A DNA stretch of 64,000 nt, taken from positions 99,266,097 through 99,330,096 of the forward strand of contig CM042141.1 of assembly GCA_023376005.1 (NCBI GenBank), written 5' to 3'. The notes below the pieces were generated by a model. That model did not search any database, had not been told where the DNA came from, and saw only the letters and a program-made list of their open reading frames with translations. Numbering within the stretch: position 1 is the first letter of the stretch; each line of letters opens with the position of its first letter. This document shows, in pieces, positions 34,161-44,870 of the stretch. A program made the position numbers and the translations under genes. This stretch comes from Doryteuthis pealeii (taxonomy: Eukaryota > Mollusca > Cephalopoda > Myopsida > Loliginidae).

Positions 34161-34570
34161 ATATCATAGCAAGTAAGTGAAATAAAATGGATTCCACCCG
34201 GCTGGAAGTCTCATTCATTTTCTAATGATAGATATATAGAAGTCTTTGATTTAAGAGAAATAACACTTTAGATTCATTTTTAGCCATTATCTTATAGGAA
34301 TTGGACTTTTCTTTATTGAAAAAACAAAGATGTTTACCCATCAGGAGAGAATGTGCAAAAATTCATTTTTAATACAGACAGTGCATTTTTTGAAATATTC
34401 AACTTTGACTAGCATCGTTCTGTTTTCGCATTTTTTCTTCTAACGGTGTCATTTCATAATAAATCAGTGGGGGGGGGGCGATTTTGCTTTTTAAAACTGT
34501 TGAGAGGAAGGCCCCAAACGGTTTGCACATTCTCCTGATGATCCCATGCATTTGTAAACATCTTTTGTTT
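34161..34570. mobile_element. A3-specific segment forming a complete foldback
   Basis: In A3, AAAGATGTTTACCCATCAGG (34,326) and GAGAATGTGCAAA are answered in reverse by GTTTGCACATTCTCCTGATG (about 34,520) and TTGTAAACATCTTTTG. In A1 and A2 only the second arm exists. The A3-only text also includes a dispersed sequence (GAAGTCTTTGATTTAAG) found at 54,628. This is a true sequence difference between units, not a read error. Confidence 0.7.
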
Positions 34571-34986
34571 TTCAATATATCAAATTCTATATTACATTGA
34601 TTAGATATGGTGTACATATTAATTTACATAAAAATAAAATGAAAAACTTTCTTAAATTATTTACAAAATAACTTAAAAGGAATTAACAAGTTGAAAGTAA
34701 TTGGTATGAAACAGGTTTTAAAAGGGAGATAACTCTTTTCACTCAATAACAATCATTTGCAGTTATATGGTTTTAAGTATTCCTATCTAATACTAATAAG
34801 TATCTATTTGACTCATAGATGGAATGCTAATAGGTTCTACCATTCCAGGTCAGAGTGGATCTGTGAGTAATGCTAATGAAGGGGTACTCCATACTACCCA
34901 GAACTGGAGCTTCACTCACCACCAGATGCAGTTAGTGTAATTTTTGAGGTGACAGATTGGTCTTTAAAAATTGTTTATTACACGAA

Positions 34987-35036
<50 letters not shown>

Positions 35037-36379
35037 ACTAATTTTATAAAAACATTCCCAACTTTGCACACACCTAATTATATGTTATAAAGTGTTTAAA
35101 TTTTATGGCGTTTATAGCATAGTAAGTTAATTTAAAATGGAGATTCGGTGTCTGACTGTAACTGAAAACTATATCAGTGCTTACATCACAATACCCTCAG
35201 GAATTGCATAAGTTTATCAATGAATATTACATTTAGAGTCAAAAGCATTAATGCATTGAATAAATCTTATTTATTAACGATGTCTCTATGAAAATTTGAG
35301 TTAGATTTGACCCAAAACAGCCCATGTTATTTGTGCATTTAAAATCCTGCAATGTGGCTAATATATCACTAAGAAATAAAAATTTACATGATATATAGTA
35401 TGGTTGATTTGCATACTGGTTTTAACAAAACCGGGTTTTATAATTACTTGGTGTTATTGATCTCAGATATTATTGTTTTATTCTCTAATACATGAAAATA
35501 AATTCTATGAATGGTTTTATATAGAAACCAATTAAAATATAATTAAAATAAGTGTAATTTTTTTATATGCCTTCTTATTTAATTTTGTTAGTCTTTCTAA
35601 TTTTATATATTTCATTACATTAAAACTTAAATACTTATGCCCGGAGGGTGCATATTTTGATAGATTTTTTGATAGATATTTTGTTTCCACTGAAAAACTT
35701 GAAACACTATTCTATACTTGGTGAAAGTATTAGTAAAAAGAAAAACAAAAAAAAAACTAACTTCATATATTAATAATAAAACAATATTTTATAATCTAAA
35801 ATATATTAACAATTAATATTGTATATACATTACCAAAATGTTTGTTTTTTTCTCTTTTTTTCTAAATTCCATATAAGTAACTTTGTATTGATAGTATTAA
35901 AATTGTTCTCGCCTCCCATCCGCACTACATGCACTTAACTCGGACATTTAACTCTGCCTACTTTAAGCCACTAACAGCAGCTCCCTCCACCACTGCAATC
36001 CTACCATGAACCGCTGACAACATCTCTCACTTGTTTACTCTGAAAAATCACTATGTGAACATCTTTACAATGATAATAGAATTTTATTTGAATAGAATGA
36101 GTTCTGAGGTGAATAGATAGTGAACTTTGAAATATCCCATCATACAGGTAAAAAAAAAAAAAAAAAAAATTCCAAGAAAATTTTGTACAGCCGAGGGGGA
36201 AATTTGGTAGGCAAAGAGTTAAATGTGTTTAGTGGGGGGAGAAAGAATTTTAATTCTATAATACAAAGTTATTTAAAATGTAATTCAAAGATGTTCATCT
36301 GATAAATATTTTGCAGACTGGTTCTAAAATTAAATCAATGTATTTTAATTCTTAATGAAGTTATAACAAGTTTCTATAG

Positions 36380-36588
36380 CTGGTCGCAATTTCTCCGTAG
36401 GTTCTGATGCCGCCTACTATGCTTTGCCTGTCCCTGGCTACCCTAGTGTATTAAGCAATGTTTATCAAGGACAGCCACTTATTCCCAATACAGCTTTCCA
36501 CAGTAATGAGATGGTCCTCAATCTGAGTGCGTCTACTGCCCCTCAACAGTTCTGGCCACCACCCAGTACCCGTTTCTTTGTTACATGA
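36380..36588 (+). CDS. A1CF: A1CF-like gene, terminal-type exon (copy in A3)
   Basis: It has the same acceptor and first 51 residues as the exon at 25,428 (through HSNEMV). A missing C then shifts the frame to LNLSASTAPQQFWPPPSTRF and FVT before TGA. A second missing base (ACCCAG against ACGCCAG in A1) lies further on. The Pro/Gln/Ser-rich ending looks as natural for a disordered tail as the A1 version, so I cannot say which copy is intact. If both copies are real they offer alternative C-termini; if not, one carries sequencing errors. Confidence 0.65.
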
Positions 36589-37351
36589 GCCAGTGCCTTC
36601 ATAACTGACACATTCTACAAAACACAAGTAAGATCTTTTAAGGTTCATATCTTCATTAATGATTTTTTAAATTTATTTATTATTTTTAATTTTTTAAATT
36701 TATTTTGTATTTAGCTGGAAATATATATATTCCATAAATAAGATACCATTGAAGGTATTGATTTTAAGGAAGAGATTATTACATTTGATGAATTAGTTAA
36801 GTTTGTTTCTTTTTTTTAATCTGGAGAGTGGAGTACCCCTTTATTGCCATTACTCCCAGGTCAACTCTAACGTGGAATGGTAATATCTTTTAGGGTTGCA
36901 TCTATAGGTCAAATAGACCTGTTTAAAAAATATTCCTATGAGGTAGAACTGTGTGCAGAAAAAAAAAATTTTTTTTGTAAACAATTACACAAAAATGTAA
37001 ATAGGAATATACAATGAGCGTCATTCCCTAACCTCTAGGCATAAGATAACTAGCCAAGTTGAGATGCCGTTAAATTGAATCTTTTTGGAGATGGGTGGAA
37101 CTAATTATATTAAATAAATCTGAAGGCAGTAATCTGAATAAATCTCTAGAATGAAAGTGTAATAAGTAATTAAGAATTACCTCTCTTATTCTATGATTAC
37201 CTCCCCTTTGGAGAACTCTATTGAATACTAGACTATATAAACTCTCAATAAGTGTACCAATTATTCTAAGTAGAATAAAGCTTCCCAAAGTCTATTGGTG
37301 TTAGCGTTTGTCATTACAAAAAGTATAATTGATTCAGTTGTCTAATAATTC

Positions 37352-37770
37352 TGATAGGTATGGCCAAAATTTTACATGTTTTTTATCTCCCCCCCCCCCC
37401 AACCCCTACATGATTTAAGATTCAACAAACCGAGGAAAGAATGAATGAAACTTAATATAATTTTTTGCTGTATTATAAAGAGGAAAGATTAAAAACAAAT
37501 TGCATATTTGTCTTACAATCTTTGAATTAAAATCTGTATCTGTCAAAATGGTGCATTTTTGTCTTTTTTTTTCCTCTCTCTTGAAGATGTGCTCTTTTTA
37601 ACATGATTTATTTCATTGTTATAATTAAAAAATTCATAGAAAAAAAATTATATGTAAGTAAGAAAAAAGCATTAAGATAAGTAACAATTTACAATTTTAA
37701 TTTTTATTTTATTTTATAGAAGTTTAAACAGGGGGGGGGGTGTTGTACCAAAATTTTGGCCATACCTGTT
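37352..37770. mobile_element. MITE with GGTATGGCCAAAATTTT ends and poly-C/poly-G tracts
   Basis: The left end GATAGGTATGGCCAAAATTT and right end AAATTTTGGCCATACCTGTT are inverted. A poly-C tract (37,388-37,400) is mirrored by a poly-G tract (37,731-37,740). In A1 only the left end remains (26,400-26,490), where the duplication junction interrupts it. The poly-C/poly-G pair can itself base-pair, which may make this spot fragile or hard to sequence. Confidence 0.7.
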
Positions 37771-37888
37771 ACAAAGCAAACATAAGTCAATATGAAAAGG
37801 CAAATATTTTCTGACCCTGAACATGAGTTAACTGGTTAGAATAGAAATATCTTCAGTTGATAAAATATGAAACTTATATTTTATTGAT

Positions 37889-38155
37889 AGATACAGAGAT
37901 GCGGATAGGTGCGCGTCATGCATCCCCGGTGCACAAAAATTTAAAAGGACACAGTAAAATCGTATTCATGTGTCCCAATGTTTTTCTTTTTTCTTCACTC
38001 ACTATTTCAAGCTACAAGTTTCTTACAAATGAATTACACAGGATAGGTTACAAGGTAGGAGTTAGACAGCTTTAGTTGGGACCCATACCTTTTCCTGGGG
38101 ATTCATTCAAAGCAAATATGTGCATCCCAGGATGTACTAAATCAAAAAGCTATCA
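37889..38155 (+). mobile_element. hAT-like MITE G
   Basis: It begins CAGAGATGCGGATAGGTGCG and ends AAAAAGCTATCAGCATCACT, which is the inverse of the consensus start. Between them, AAAGGACACAGTAAAATCGT and the TGCATCCCAGGATGTACTAA block are shared with 48,327-48,655. CAG-type ends suggest hAT, but no 8 bp duplication was seen. Confidence 0.6.
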
Positions 38156-38438
38156 GCATCACTAGATATCAAAACCACAAATATCTATTTTTATTTTATT
38201 TTTTTTATAAAAAAGTAAAGAAATAATTATTAATACAAGCTTATTATTGATTTCTTTTTTTTTTTTTTTTTCTTTTTTAAATTTTTATGAATAATTAAGA
38301 TAGATTCTATTTTGAGAAACTAAGTAACCTTTTTAGACAAAATTTTTTGTCATACAAAGTTTTTATTTCAACACAATTTTTCCAGTATCAGGAAACCATA
38401 ATATACAAGGTATTTAAAAAAAAATTGATATCATTTGA

Positions 38439-38740
38439 GATGTACAGGGTGTTTCAGAAAATTTGATATTAATTCATATTCTAATAAATTGACCAATTTT
38501 CATTCAACTTGTCTCAAATTTTGACTGCATGTGTTGAAACAATTCAAAATTCTGTTTAATTTTTTTTTTTTTTGCAGTTATAGAAATGCCATTCATTGGA
38601 AAAGAAAAGATGTTTAAACATTAAACATAGAATTTTGCATTTCTATAAATGCTATTAAAATTTGAAATGATTTGAATGAAAATTGGTGAAGTTATTAGAT
38701 TACAAAATGATATCAATTTTTTCTGAAACATCCTGTTCAT
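38439..38740. mobile_element. MITE with CAGGGTGTTTCAGAAAA ends
   Basis: The left end TACAGGGTGTTTCAGAAAAT is mirrored by TTTTTTCTGAAACATCCTGT on the right, with further internal pairing (ATGATATCAATTTT with AAATTTGATATTAAT). It is about 300 bp long with no coding capacity. Confidence 0.7.
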
Positions 38741-38983
38741 GTATCAATGTCATTTTACTTTTCTTTGGGGAAATCCTCTGGAATTTTATGATTAAATTCT
38801 TTTTTTAATTTAAAAAAAAATTCAAGAGAGCTGTAATCATTTGATATCAGAGGGCAAATATATTCAAAAAGAAAATAGTTTTCAAGTTGACTTGTCACTT
38901 AGTCTGCTTTAATTTTCTAATAGAACCTAAAATAAATTACACGTCTTATGTTTATCTAATTATAATCCTGTCTTATTCCTTAC

Positions 38984-39085
38984 AGTACCTACTATTGCTT
39001 AAGTGGTCACCCAATTAAGTATTGAACTGGCTCATCATTGCTTAACTTCAGTGATTTAGTGGGAACTGGTACTTGACCCTAATTA
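38984..39085 (-). repeat. 5S rRNA-derived SINE, copy 1
   Basis: On the - strand it reads AGTTCCCACTAAATCACTGA, AGTTAAGCAATGATGAGCC and TACTTAATTGGGTGACCACTT. This follows 5S rRNA order: loop A/helix III text, AAGTTAAGCA, then the A-box/C-box part GTACTT..TGGGTGACC. It is strongly diverged from a real gene and recurs at 39,298 and 55,471, which indicates a SINE rather than a functional 5S gene. Confidence 0.7.
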
Positions 39086-39297
39086 ACCTTGCTATGGCAA
39101 CTGTTAAGAAGAGAAAATCTGAATTCAAATTTGTTAAACTTAAAAATTCTCCCTCAAGTTATGGGTGAATAGAATGGCAGGCTGGGCTATTTAACCTAGG
39201 TATAGTTGGTTTATGGATTTATGGCATATCAGCTCTTTTGTGGGTCATTTAATGCTGAATCAAGTTATTTTGATAAACAAAGGACTTGGGTTGAATA

Positions 39298-39385
39298 CAG
39301 TACCTGCTGTTGCTTAAATGGTCACCCAACTAAGTATTGAATAGGCTCATTGCTGCTTAACTTCAGTGATCTAGTATGAACCATT
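39298..39385 (-). repeat. 5S rRNA-derived SINE, copy 2 (truncated)
   Basis: It contains CACTGAAGTTAAGCAGCAAT and ATACTTAGTTGGGTGACCAT on the - strand, and keeps the 5S-like 3' end through AGGTACTGTATT. The 5' 30 bases of 5S are absent. It abuts the start of a repeat D-like sequence (TTATGGCATATCAG at 39,215). Confidence 0.7.
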
Positions 39386-39740
39386 TTTGAGATGTAAATT
39401 TTAGCCTGATATTAGGGGGTCAACACCATATTGTGAGATACAAACTCTGTTGGTCATGGCTTTGTATTTTGCTTATGGTATGACCTTTTAATAATTGGCA
39501 AAAATTTGGGTCTCAAAAGTCACATAATGTGCTAGTATATACATTTCTTTTTTACAAATACTTTCGATTTACACAATTGCCATAAGAATTTTGTTAATAT
39601 ATAAAAGTGGAGAAAGATTTTCTTTTTAAAACAAGGATTAAAGTGAGGATTTTGGAAGAAATTACAATTTAATTTATTCTGTTATTAATAATAATTATTT
39701 AAAAACTTTTTGCATAACGTTTTATATTTCTATCTTTCAG

Positions 39741-39799
39741 TTATCTCTCTGACTCCTGCTGGTGATGGTCATTATATACAACCCCAACAGATCATTTGA
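39741..39799 (+). CDS. A1CF: A1CF-like gene, last coding exon
   Basis: A strong acceptor (TTTCTATCTTTCAG) opens a frame whose first two bases complete a phase 1 codon. It then reads ISLTPAGDGHYIQPQQII before TGA. Joined to the dsRBD exon ending at 17,078 it gives FPTDP-VISLTPAGDGHY. The ISL/VTL start and Tyr/Gln-rich short tail are like the extreme C-terminus of A1CF/RBM46 proteins (family knowledge, by eye). Because exon 25,428/36,380 has stops in all frames before its donor, this exon should be used only when that exon is skipped. Confidence 0.65.
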
Positions 39800-40335
39800 T
39801 GCAGACTATAACAATTAAGTGATGCACATATGTTGTGTATTTGAACATAGAATTCTTATACAAAAAAAACCTTAATGAAGAAGGTCTTAAAACTTCAATA
39901 TCTGTTGGTGTCATTACAACTCAATTTTTATTTGTCTGCAATTAGAAATGATATCAAATATTCATGTCATAATTTGATTATCATTACTTGTAAATACAAA
40001 CCTCTTTTTTAAAAAAAATTGCGCATTTTTTTTTCTTCTTTTGCTTTTTATTGTTTTAACTTTAAAGTTTAAACTTTATATTCATTTTAATGATAAGGAA
40101 ATCTACAGCTCAGCAAATGTTCATTTTTATTGGCATTTCAAAGTGTGACTAGAAAAAAAAAAAAAAAAAAAAATTTGAAATGTCAAAAAGATTTTCCAAG
40201 GTCAGAAAGAGACTGAACAAGTGCAATTAAAATTGATCTCATAAAACTGAAGTTTGGATAACTCTTACTATAAGGACCTAAATGAGTCAGACACTATCTA
40301 CCTAGGCTTCACCTGAATCGTTCTTCAGGATAATT

Positions 40336-40345
<10 letters not shown>
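39800..40345 (+). other. Probable 3' untranslated region of the A1CF-like gene
   Basis: This follows the TGA at 39,799. It is AT-rich, with a poly-A run at 40,150-40,172. I did not find a clean AATAAA with a following GT-rich element, so the transcript end is not placed. Confidence 0.35.
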
Positions 40346-40384
<39 letters not shown>

Positions 40385-40521
40385 GTAGAGGAAAAAAGTT
40401 AAAGGTCTTTAAAAGAGTTTAACTAAGTAATTACATCGACTTAGTTAAGTGTAGGGTTGGGTCCTAATGAAATCATTTGGATTGAAACCATGGTAGACCC
40501 TTAACTCTTTTCCTCTACAAA

Positions 40522-40530
<9 letters not shown>
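40346..40530. repeat. (TA)n, then dispersed repeat H
   Basis: The TA tract (40,341-40,379) is followed by a unit containing GAGTTTAACTAAGTAATTAC, GGTCCTAATGAAATCATTTG and ACCATGGTAGACCCTTAACT, ending in (TTA)n. The same unit lies at 63,735-63,850 next to (TA)n. Its AGTAGAGGAAAAAAGTTAA start and AACTCTTTTCCTCTAC end are inverse, so it is a foldback. Confidence 0.65.
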
Positions 40531-40552
<22 letters not shown>

Positions 40553-40637
40553 GCTCTATGTTTTTAATATATTGAGCACTTTTGGATTATTTACTGATGC
40601 CACTGCAATGGAAAGGTTAAAGCAGTAACTGGATACT

Positions 40638-40659
40638 CTGTGTGTGTGTGTGTGTGTGT

Positions 40660-40702
<43 letters not shown>
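40638..40702. repeat. (TG)n(TA)n microsatellite
   Basis: A TG run followed by a TA run. The flanking ACCTACCTAGGTTTCTCCTA repeats text at 40,300-40,320. Confidence 0.95.
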
Positions 40703-40703
<1 letters not shown>

Positions 40704-41032
40704 TAATCCTAATGAGACAGAGAGTACCTACCTAGGTTTCTCCTAATGGATCATCAGGATAATTCTTATTGGCACTCTTACAGTATTTTTTTCATTTGGC
40801 CATTATAATAGTGCCAACTGGTTATTTTCAGGTGGTGCATATGATCTATTTTTTTTCTTTTTTTTCTTTTTTTTTTTTTTTTGCCAGGTGAAAGTTTGTA
40901 TTGTGTAATTGATAGTTTCTCGCCTATGTGATTTCATCCCAAGTGCTTGGTTTGAAAATCTAACTCAGATATACATACTCTATCAATGATATTAAACATT
41001 CTTTACTCATAGATATAGCTCTGTATCATCAT

Positions 41033-41119
41033 GTATATATATATGTATGTATGTATGTGTATGTATATGTATGTATGTATATATATATGTATGTATGTAT
41101 ATATATATGTATGTATATA

Positions 41120-41166
<47 letters not shown>
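41033..41166. repeat. (TATG)n/(TA)n microsatellite
   Basis: Mixed TATG and TA repeats. The long tyrosine/isoleucine frames here on both strands are artefacts of the repeat. Confidence 0.95.
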
Positions 41167-41169
<3 letters not shown>

Positions 41170-41577
41170 GAAAAAGTGGAAGTAAATCTTACAATATGTA
41201 ATTTTATAAACTTGTTTTTTCCAATTTTATAAAATAACATAAGTGTGTATATATATATATATATATTATCATTATTATAAAATAATATATATATGTATTT
41301 ATATCTCTTATTTGCTCTATCAATAATATTGAGCACTATTTATAAGTGTAGGAAACTATATATGTGTGTATGTATATATATAAGTTAAAAGAAAGGAAAT
41401 GAATCCGACAGTATGAGTATGAGCAAGATGGAATGAAAACAACACACAATGCTGTTAAAGAGAAAACAATTTATAACATAATATTATGCTTCTTTTGTGA
41501 TCCAAATTTTTGTAGCAAATTACAGAGGTGGGGATATTTTGTTTATTTGGTAAATTCTTTATGGAACCAAGGGTGTC

Positions 41578-42130
41578 CCATCATGATGTAATGGTTAGCA
41601 AGGAAATCTTGCAGATCTGTTACTACTCAATAGTGAGTTTGATCCTCACTGGTTGCCACATATTTGCGACCTTGTGTCACATCCTACCTGTGGCGAATGG
41701 TTTAGGTAAATACCAACTCATATTTCTTTTAAAAGCATCTCCACTTGGTGTAATGGTTAGCCAGCTAGTCTCGCAGATCCATTATTATTGAATAACGAGT
41801 TCAATCCTCGCTGGATGCCTCATACTTGTAACCTTGTGTCACATCCTACCCGTGGTGAATGGGTTGAGTAACTACTTATGAGAGATTTTCACTCTCAATT
41901 CAATTTTAAGTGCATTTTTCTATAGCAATTGTTCACAGTGAGATAACTTCAAGGACCCAGTGAGCTTGATCCTCACTGTGCACTTCTATTGTGGCTTTGA
42001 CATCTATTTCTAAACTTATTCTTAATCATCTAAAACTCCAAAGAGCTCATTAAATGCATCTCACTTTTCATTAGATGCTGCATACTTACAACCGTGTGTC
42101 ACATCCTACCTGTGGCAATTTAAATACCTA
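41578..42130 (+). repeat. Cluster of tRNA-derived SINEs, family B
   Basis: Two near-complete tandem copies (41,578-41,720 and 41,735-41,880) carry the head TGATGTAATGGTTAGCAAGG or TGGTGTAATGGTTAGCCAGC, then TTCAATCCTCGCTGGATGCC and CCTTGTGTCACATCCTACCC. A third, headless copy is at 42,058-42,130. All are in the same direction, as if the element had been duplicated locally or had inserted repeatedly. Confidence 0.8.
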
Positions 42131-42404
42131 CATCCCACTTTTCATCTTCTCAATAGTATTTTTCTAAATATTGGTGTTTTTTGGGGGGATCAACTCATAA
42201 CAAATTGGTTCTGATCACCTTATTTAAATTTTTTATAATTTTTTTTAACCTTGTTTTTTGTATTTTTATATTTACAAATATTTCTTGATCCAGTTTCAAG
42301 CAACAAATGTTCAAAAATGACTTAACTTCAAAGAAATTTAACAAATAAAAACTATTGTTCACTTTCTAAACGATTTCTTGCTTATTTAGTTCAAAATGAT
42401 TCAC

Positions 42405-42820
42405 TTAGTTCTCTATTCACAGATCACTGTTCACGTCAAGCCCTAGCACCTATATGATTGTCCCAACCCTATTGCCTTTATGGCAACCCCAACCCTTTTT
42501 ATCATTTGTGGCTAGAAGATGCTGGCTAAGGGTCTTCATGTCCTGGGAATGACGTTAAACTCTATCTGATGGTGAGGTTCCAGTTCTGGAGGTCTGGAGA
42601 ATGTGGAGCACCCCTTCATCACCATTACTCCCAGGTCACTCTGACCCCCAATAGTAGTACCTGTTAGGGTCCTATCAATGGGTTAAATAGAAAAAGGAGA
42701 GTTTTTAAAAAATTGAGTACACATCAGGAATGAATAAAACAAAACGTCTTCGGTATAAAATGACCCAACAAGTGTTGACATGCCATAAAACTAAGCAACC
42801 AGCAACCAACACACATAGGA
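42405..42820 (-). repeat. Dispersed repeat D, long copy
   Basis: On the - strand it matches 61,285-61,905. It holds the head TTATGGCATGTCAACACTTG, then TGAGGTTCCAGTTCTGGAGG, CACTCTGACCCCCAATAGTA and the CAAGCCCTAGCACCTATATG end (the last three given on +). It is likely a SINE-like element of about 550-600 bp. No coding frame survives. Confidence 0.7.
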
Positions 42821-42964
42821 AGTGATTATTTTCCTTGATTATTGTTGTCAAAGTTCCCTTAGTTGTGGCAAATAGTCATAATTTAAAAAAAAAAGGAAAT
42901 TTCTAAGAATTTTTGATTCGATATCCTAATTTTTTGATTAGTCCTTTGCTAGTGGCTATAAGCA

Positions 42965-43200
42965 GTTGTTTGTTATGTTTTATGGCATATCAACCTCGGT
43001 GGGTCATTTAATGCTAGCAAAGTTTTGAAAGATTCGTAGTGATAGTTTGTTAAAAAAAATTTTTCAACTCAAATTTTTTTTTTTTGTTAAACAGATTTTG
43101 TATTCAACCCATAGATAGTACCCTAACAGGTACTACCACTTAGGGTCAGAGTGGACCTGGGAGCCGTGGTGATAAAGGGATGCTCCACATTCCCTATAAG
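42965..43200 (+). repeat. Dispersed repeat D, 5' part
   Basis: TTTATGGCATATCAACCTCG and GTGGGTCATTTAATGCTAGC, then CCCTAACAGGTACTACCACT and GGTCAGAGTGGACCTGGGAG. Heads of the same element also occur near 39,215, 47,970, 51,028 and 61,290. Confidence 0.7.
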
Positions 43201-43334
43201 CAGTTACCTGAGTTTGAAAAAAAAGGTAAAATTGTGGCATACAAGAAATGTGGATTGTCACTTTGTGATATTCCGCATTTGATTATCGAGTCAGAATCAT
43301 TAATGCATAGAATAAATCTTATTTATTAACGATG

Positions 43335-43490
43335 TCTATAAAAAAGCACCAGCACATCAACATCTTCAGGGGACATCCTTCACATGCAACATCTGTGGTC
43401 AAGGCTGTTTTTCAAACATTGGACTTCACACTTACAGGATGCACTGTAACTTCAGGGGGCACAAGAACTATATAGTTTTCCGAGATTGCA
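43335..43490 (+). pseudogene. LINE 3' end with terminal Cys-His motif
   Basis: The frame from about 43,340 reads HQHLQGTSFTCNICGQGCFS, then NIGLHTYRMHC. C-x2-C-x(3)-C..IGL-x-(S/T)H-x-R-x(2)-C is the usual zinc-binding end of an RTE-type non-LTR polyprotein. A short AATAAT tail follows at 43,495-43,510. It is a very 5'-truncated insertion. Confidence 0.7.
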
Positions 43491-43609
43491 ATGCCAATAA
43501 TAATAATAATATTTGCTTCGAAATTGAATTGCCATAAATTGTCCTATCAACTCCATCAATTTCCTTATTAATTTTTTTTTATATCAGCTTTTTTTATTTG
43601 TCCTTTTTT

Positions 43610-43925
43610 ATATACTAGCAAGAATATGCACCATCCAAACATAAGTATTTAAGTTTCAATGTAATAAAAATATTAGATTAGAAAGACTAACAAAATCAAA
43701 TAAGAACACATAAAAAAAAAGATTCACTTATTTTAATTATATTTTAATTGGTTTCTATATAAAATCATTCATAGGATTGATTTTAATAGGTTGGAGAATA
43801 AAACAATATAAGAGATCAATAACACCAAATAATTATTTATTAAACCTGGTTTTGTTAAAACCAGTATGCAAATTAACCACACGATATATTATGTAAACCT
43901 TTATTTCTTAGTGACATATAAGATG
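43610..43925 (+). repeat. Dispersed repeat E
   Basis: AGAATATGCACCATCCAAAC and TAAGTATTTAAGTTTCAATG, then TGGTTTCTATATAAAATCAT and AAACCTGGTTTTGTTAAAAC, matching 24,725-24,400 in reverse. Confidence 0.65.
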
Positions 43926-44329
43926 CCGTTAAAATCAATCAATATAGTCATCCACATACAGTCCTGTTTTGATGTATTATGTCTCTGCAATGTGGCTAGA
44001 CTTTGCAGGCTGCCTCCTGCTGGAATCAAAACTCAACCAATTTATTCTCAGTCAGAGCCTCTTACCCCAGGATATCAGCACGACCCACTAGTGGAGGAGA
44101 ATTTTACTGATAAATACATACATATGTAAAGGCTGCCAAAGAGTGCACTATCCATTTTATAGAGAGCTTTGCAATTATACACACACAGAAGGTGTAATGG
44201 GTAAATTGTCTAAATTATATGAAAAATGAAAATAACGGACATCCCACATTATCAGGTATATTTAACAAAATTACATGAAAATATCTTGAAATACTGTAGA
44301 TTAAATTTATACAAAGAATCACCATCAGC

Positions 44330-44870
44330 TTCAACATTGGCTTTCAGATGATATCGGAATCTCCTGCAAGACTTAAATTGGTAAATGCTGCAGTTCTCCT
44401 TGTTTTCAGTTGAATCTTTGGTGTGGCACAGAATTTTGTTGGTCTCTTACTCAACTGCCCCCTCACATAATAATTAAAGAGATTAGAATCTGGGGAGTTA
44501 GGCAGCAAATGTTAGGAATGTTGGGGTTGCAGAAATTTGCTGACAGCCAAGACTAGGCTTTCCTTTTTGTGTGGCATGGCGCAGAGTGTTATTGCCAGAT
44601 GTAGGGTCTTTCAGCAGCCACCCTCTCAATCCAGAGCAACACTATCCCCCCCCCCCGGCACTTTATGTAGACCTTCGTGTTGAGTCTGATGCCATGTGAG
44701 AAGATGAATAGAGGCCATCACCATCACTAGTGAACACCCCAAACACCATGATGTGGATTAGGTGTTTGATTTTCATCACTATCGGTAAATCTTGTGGAGA
44801 CAGAAAACCAGTGGTTGTTCAAGTGAGTTCACAATTTGATTCTGGCAGAAATTTTGGACCAAATTTCCAA
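44330..44870 (-). pseudogene. Decayed mariner transposase, C-terminal half
   Basis: On the - strand the frames read GFLSPQDLPIVMKIKHLIHI, then MVFGVFTSDGDGLYSSSHMA, then (after frameshifts) IERVAAERPYIWQ, HSAPCHTKRKA and a CNPNIPNICCLTPQI-like segment. These match the DDE-domain order of mariner transposases, including the block around the second catalytic Asp (normally ..QDSAPCHT), here broken by a stop in place of QD. Several stops and a poly-C tract near 44,650 confirm it is dead. Its inverted terminal repeats were not located. Confidence 0.8.

Larger units (their letters stand above)
29372..37440 (+). repeat. Large direct duplication, unit A3
   Basis: A full copy of A1 (18,596-26,490). 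The first part, up to about 31.5 kb, differs from A1 mainly by single-base deletions. Later parts differ by substitutions and one structural change: 34,161-34,483 replaces about 140 bp of A1. Unlike A1 it continues through the whole MITE at 37,352-37,770 into unique sequence. Confidence 0.95.

Noticed and set aside
41007..41336. Long tyrosine/isoleucine-rich open frames on both strands
   Set aside because: They are translations of (TA)n and (TATG)n repeats and have no coding signal.
41735..41810. Possible tRNA gene
   Set aside because: The head resembles a tRNA but the sequence recurs in seven places with a common non-tRNA tail, and acceptor-stem pairing is absent; it is a SINE.
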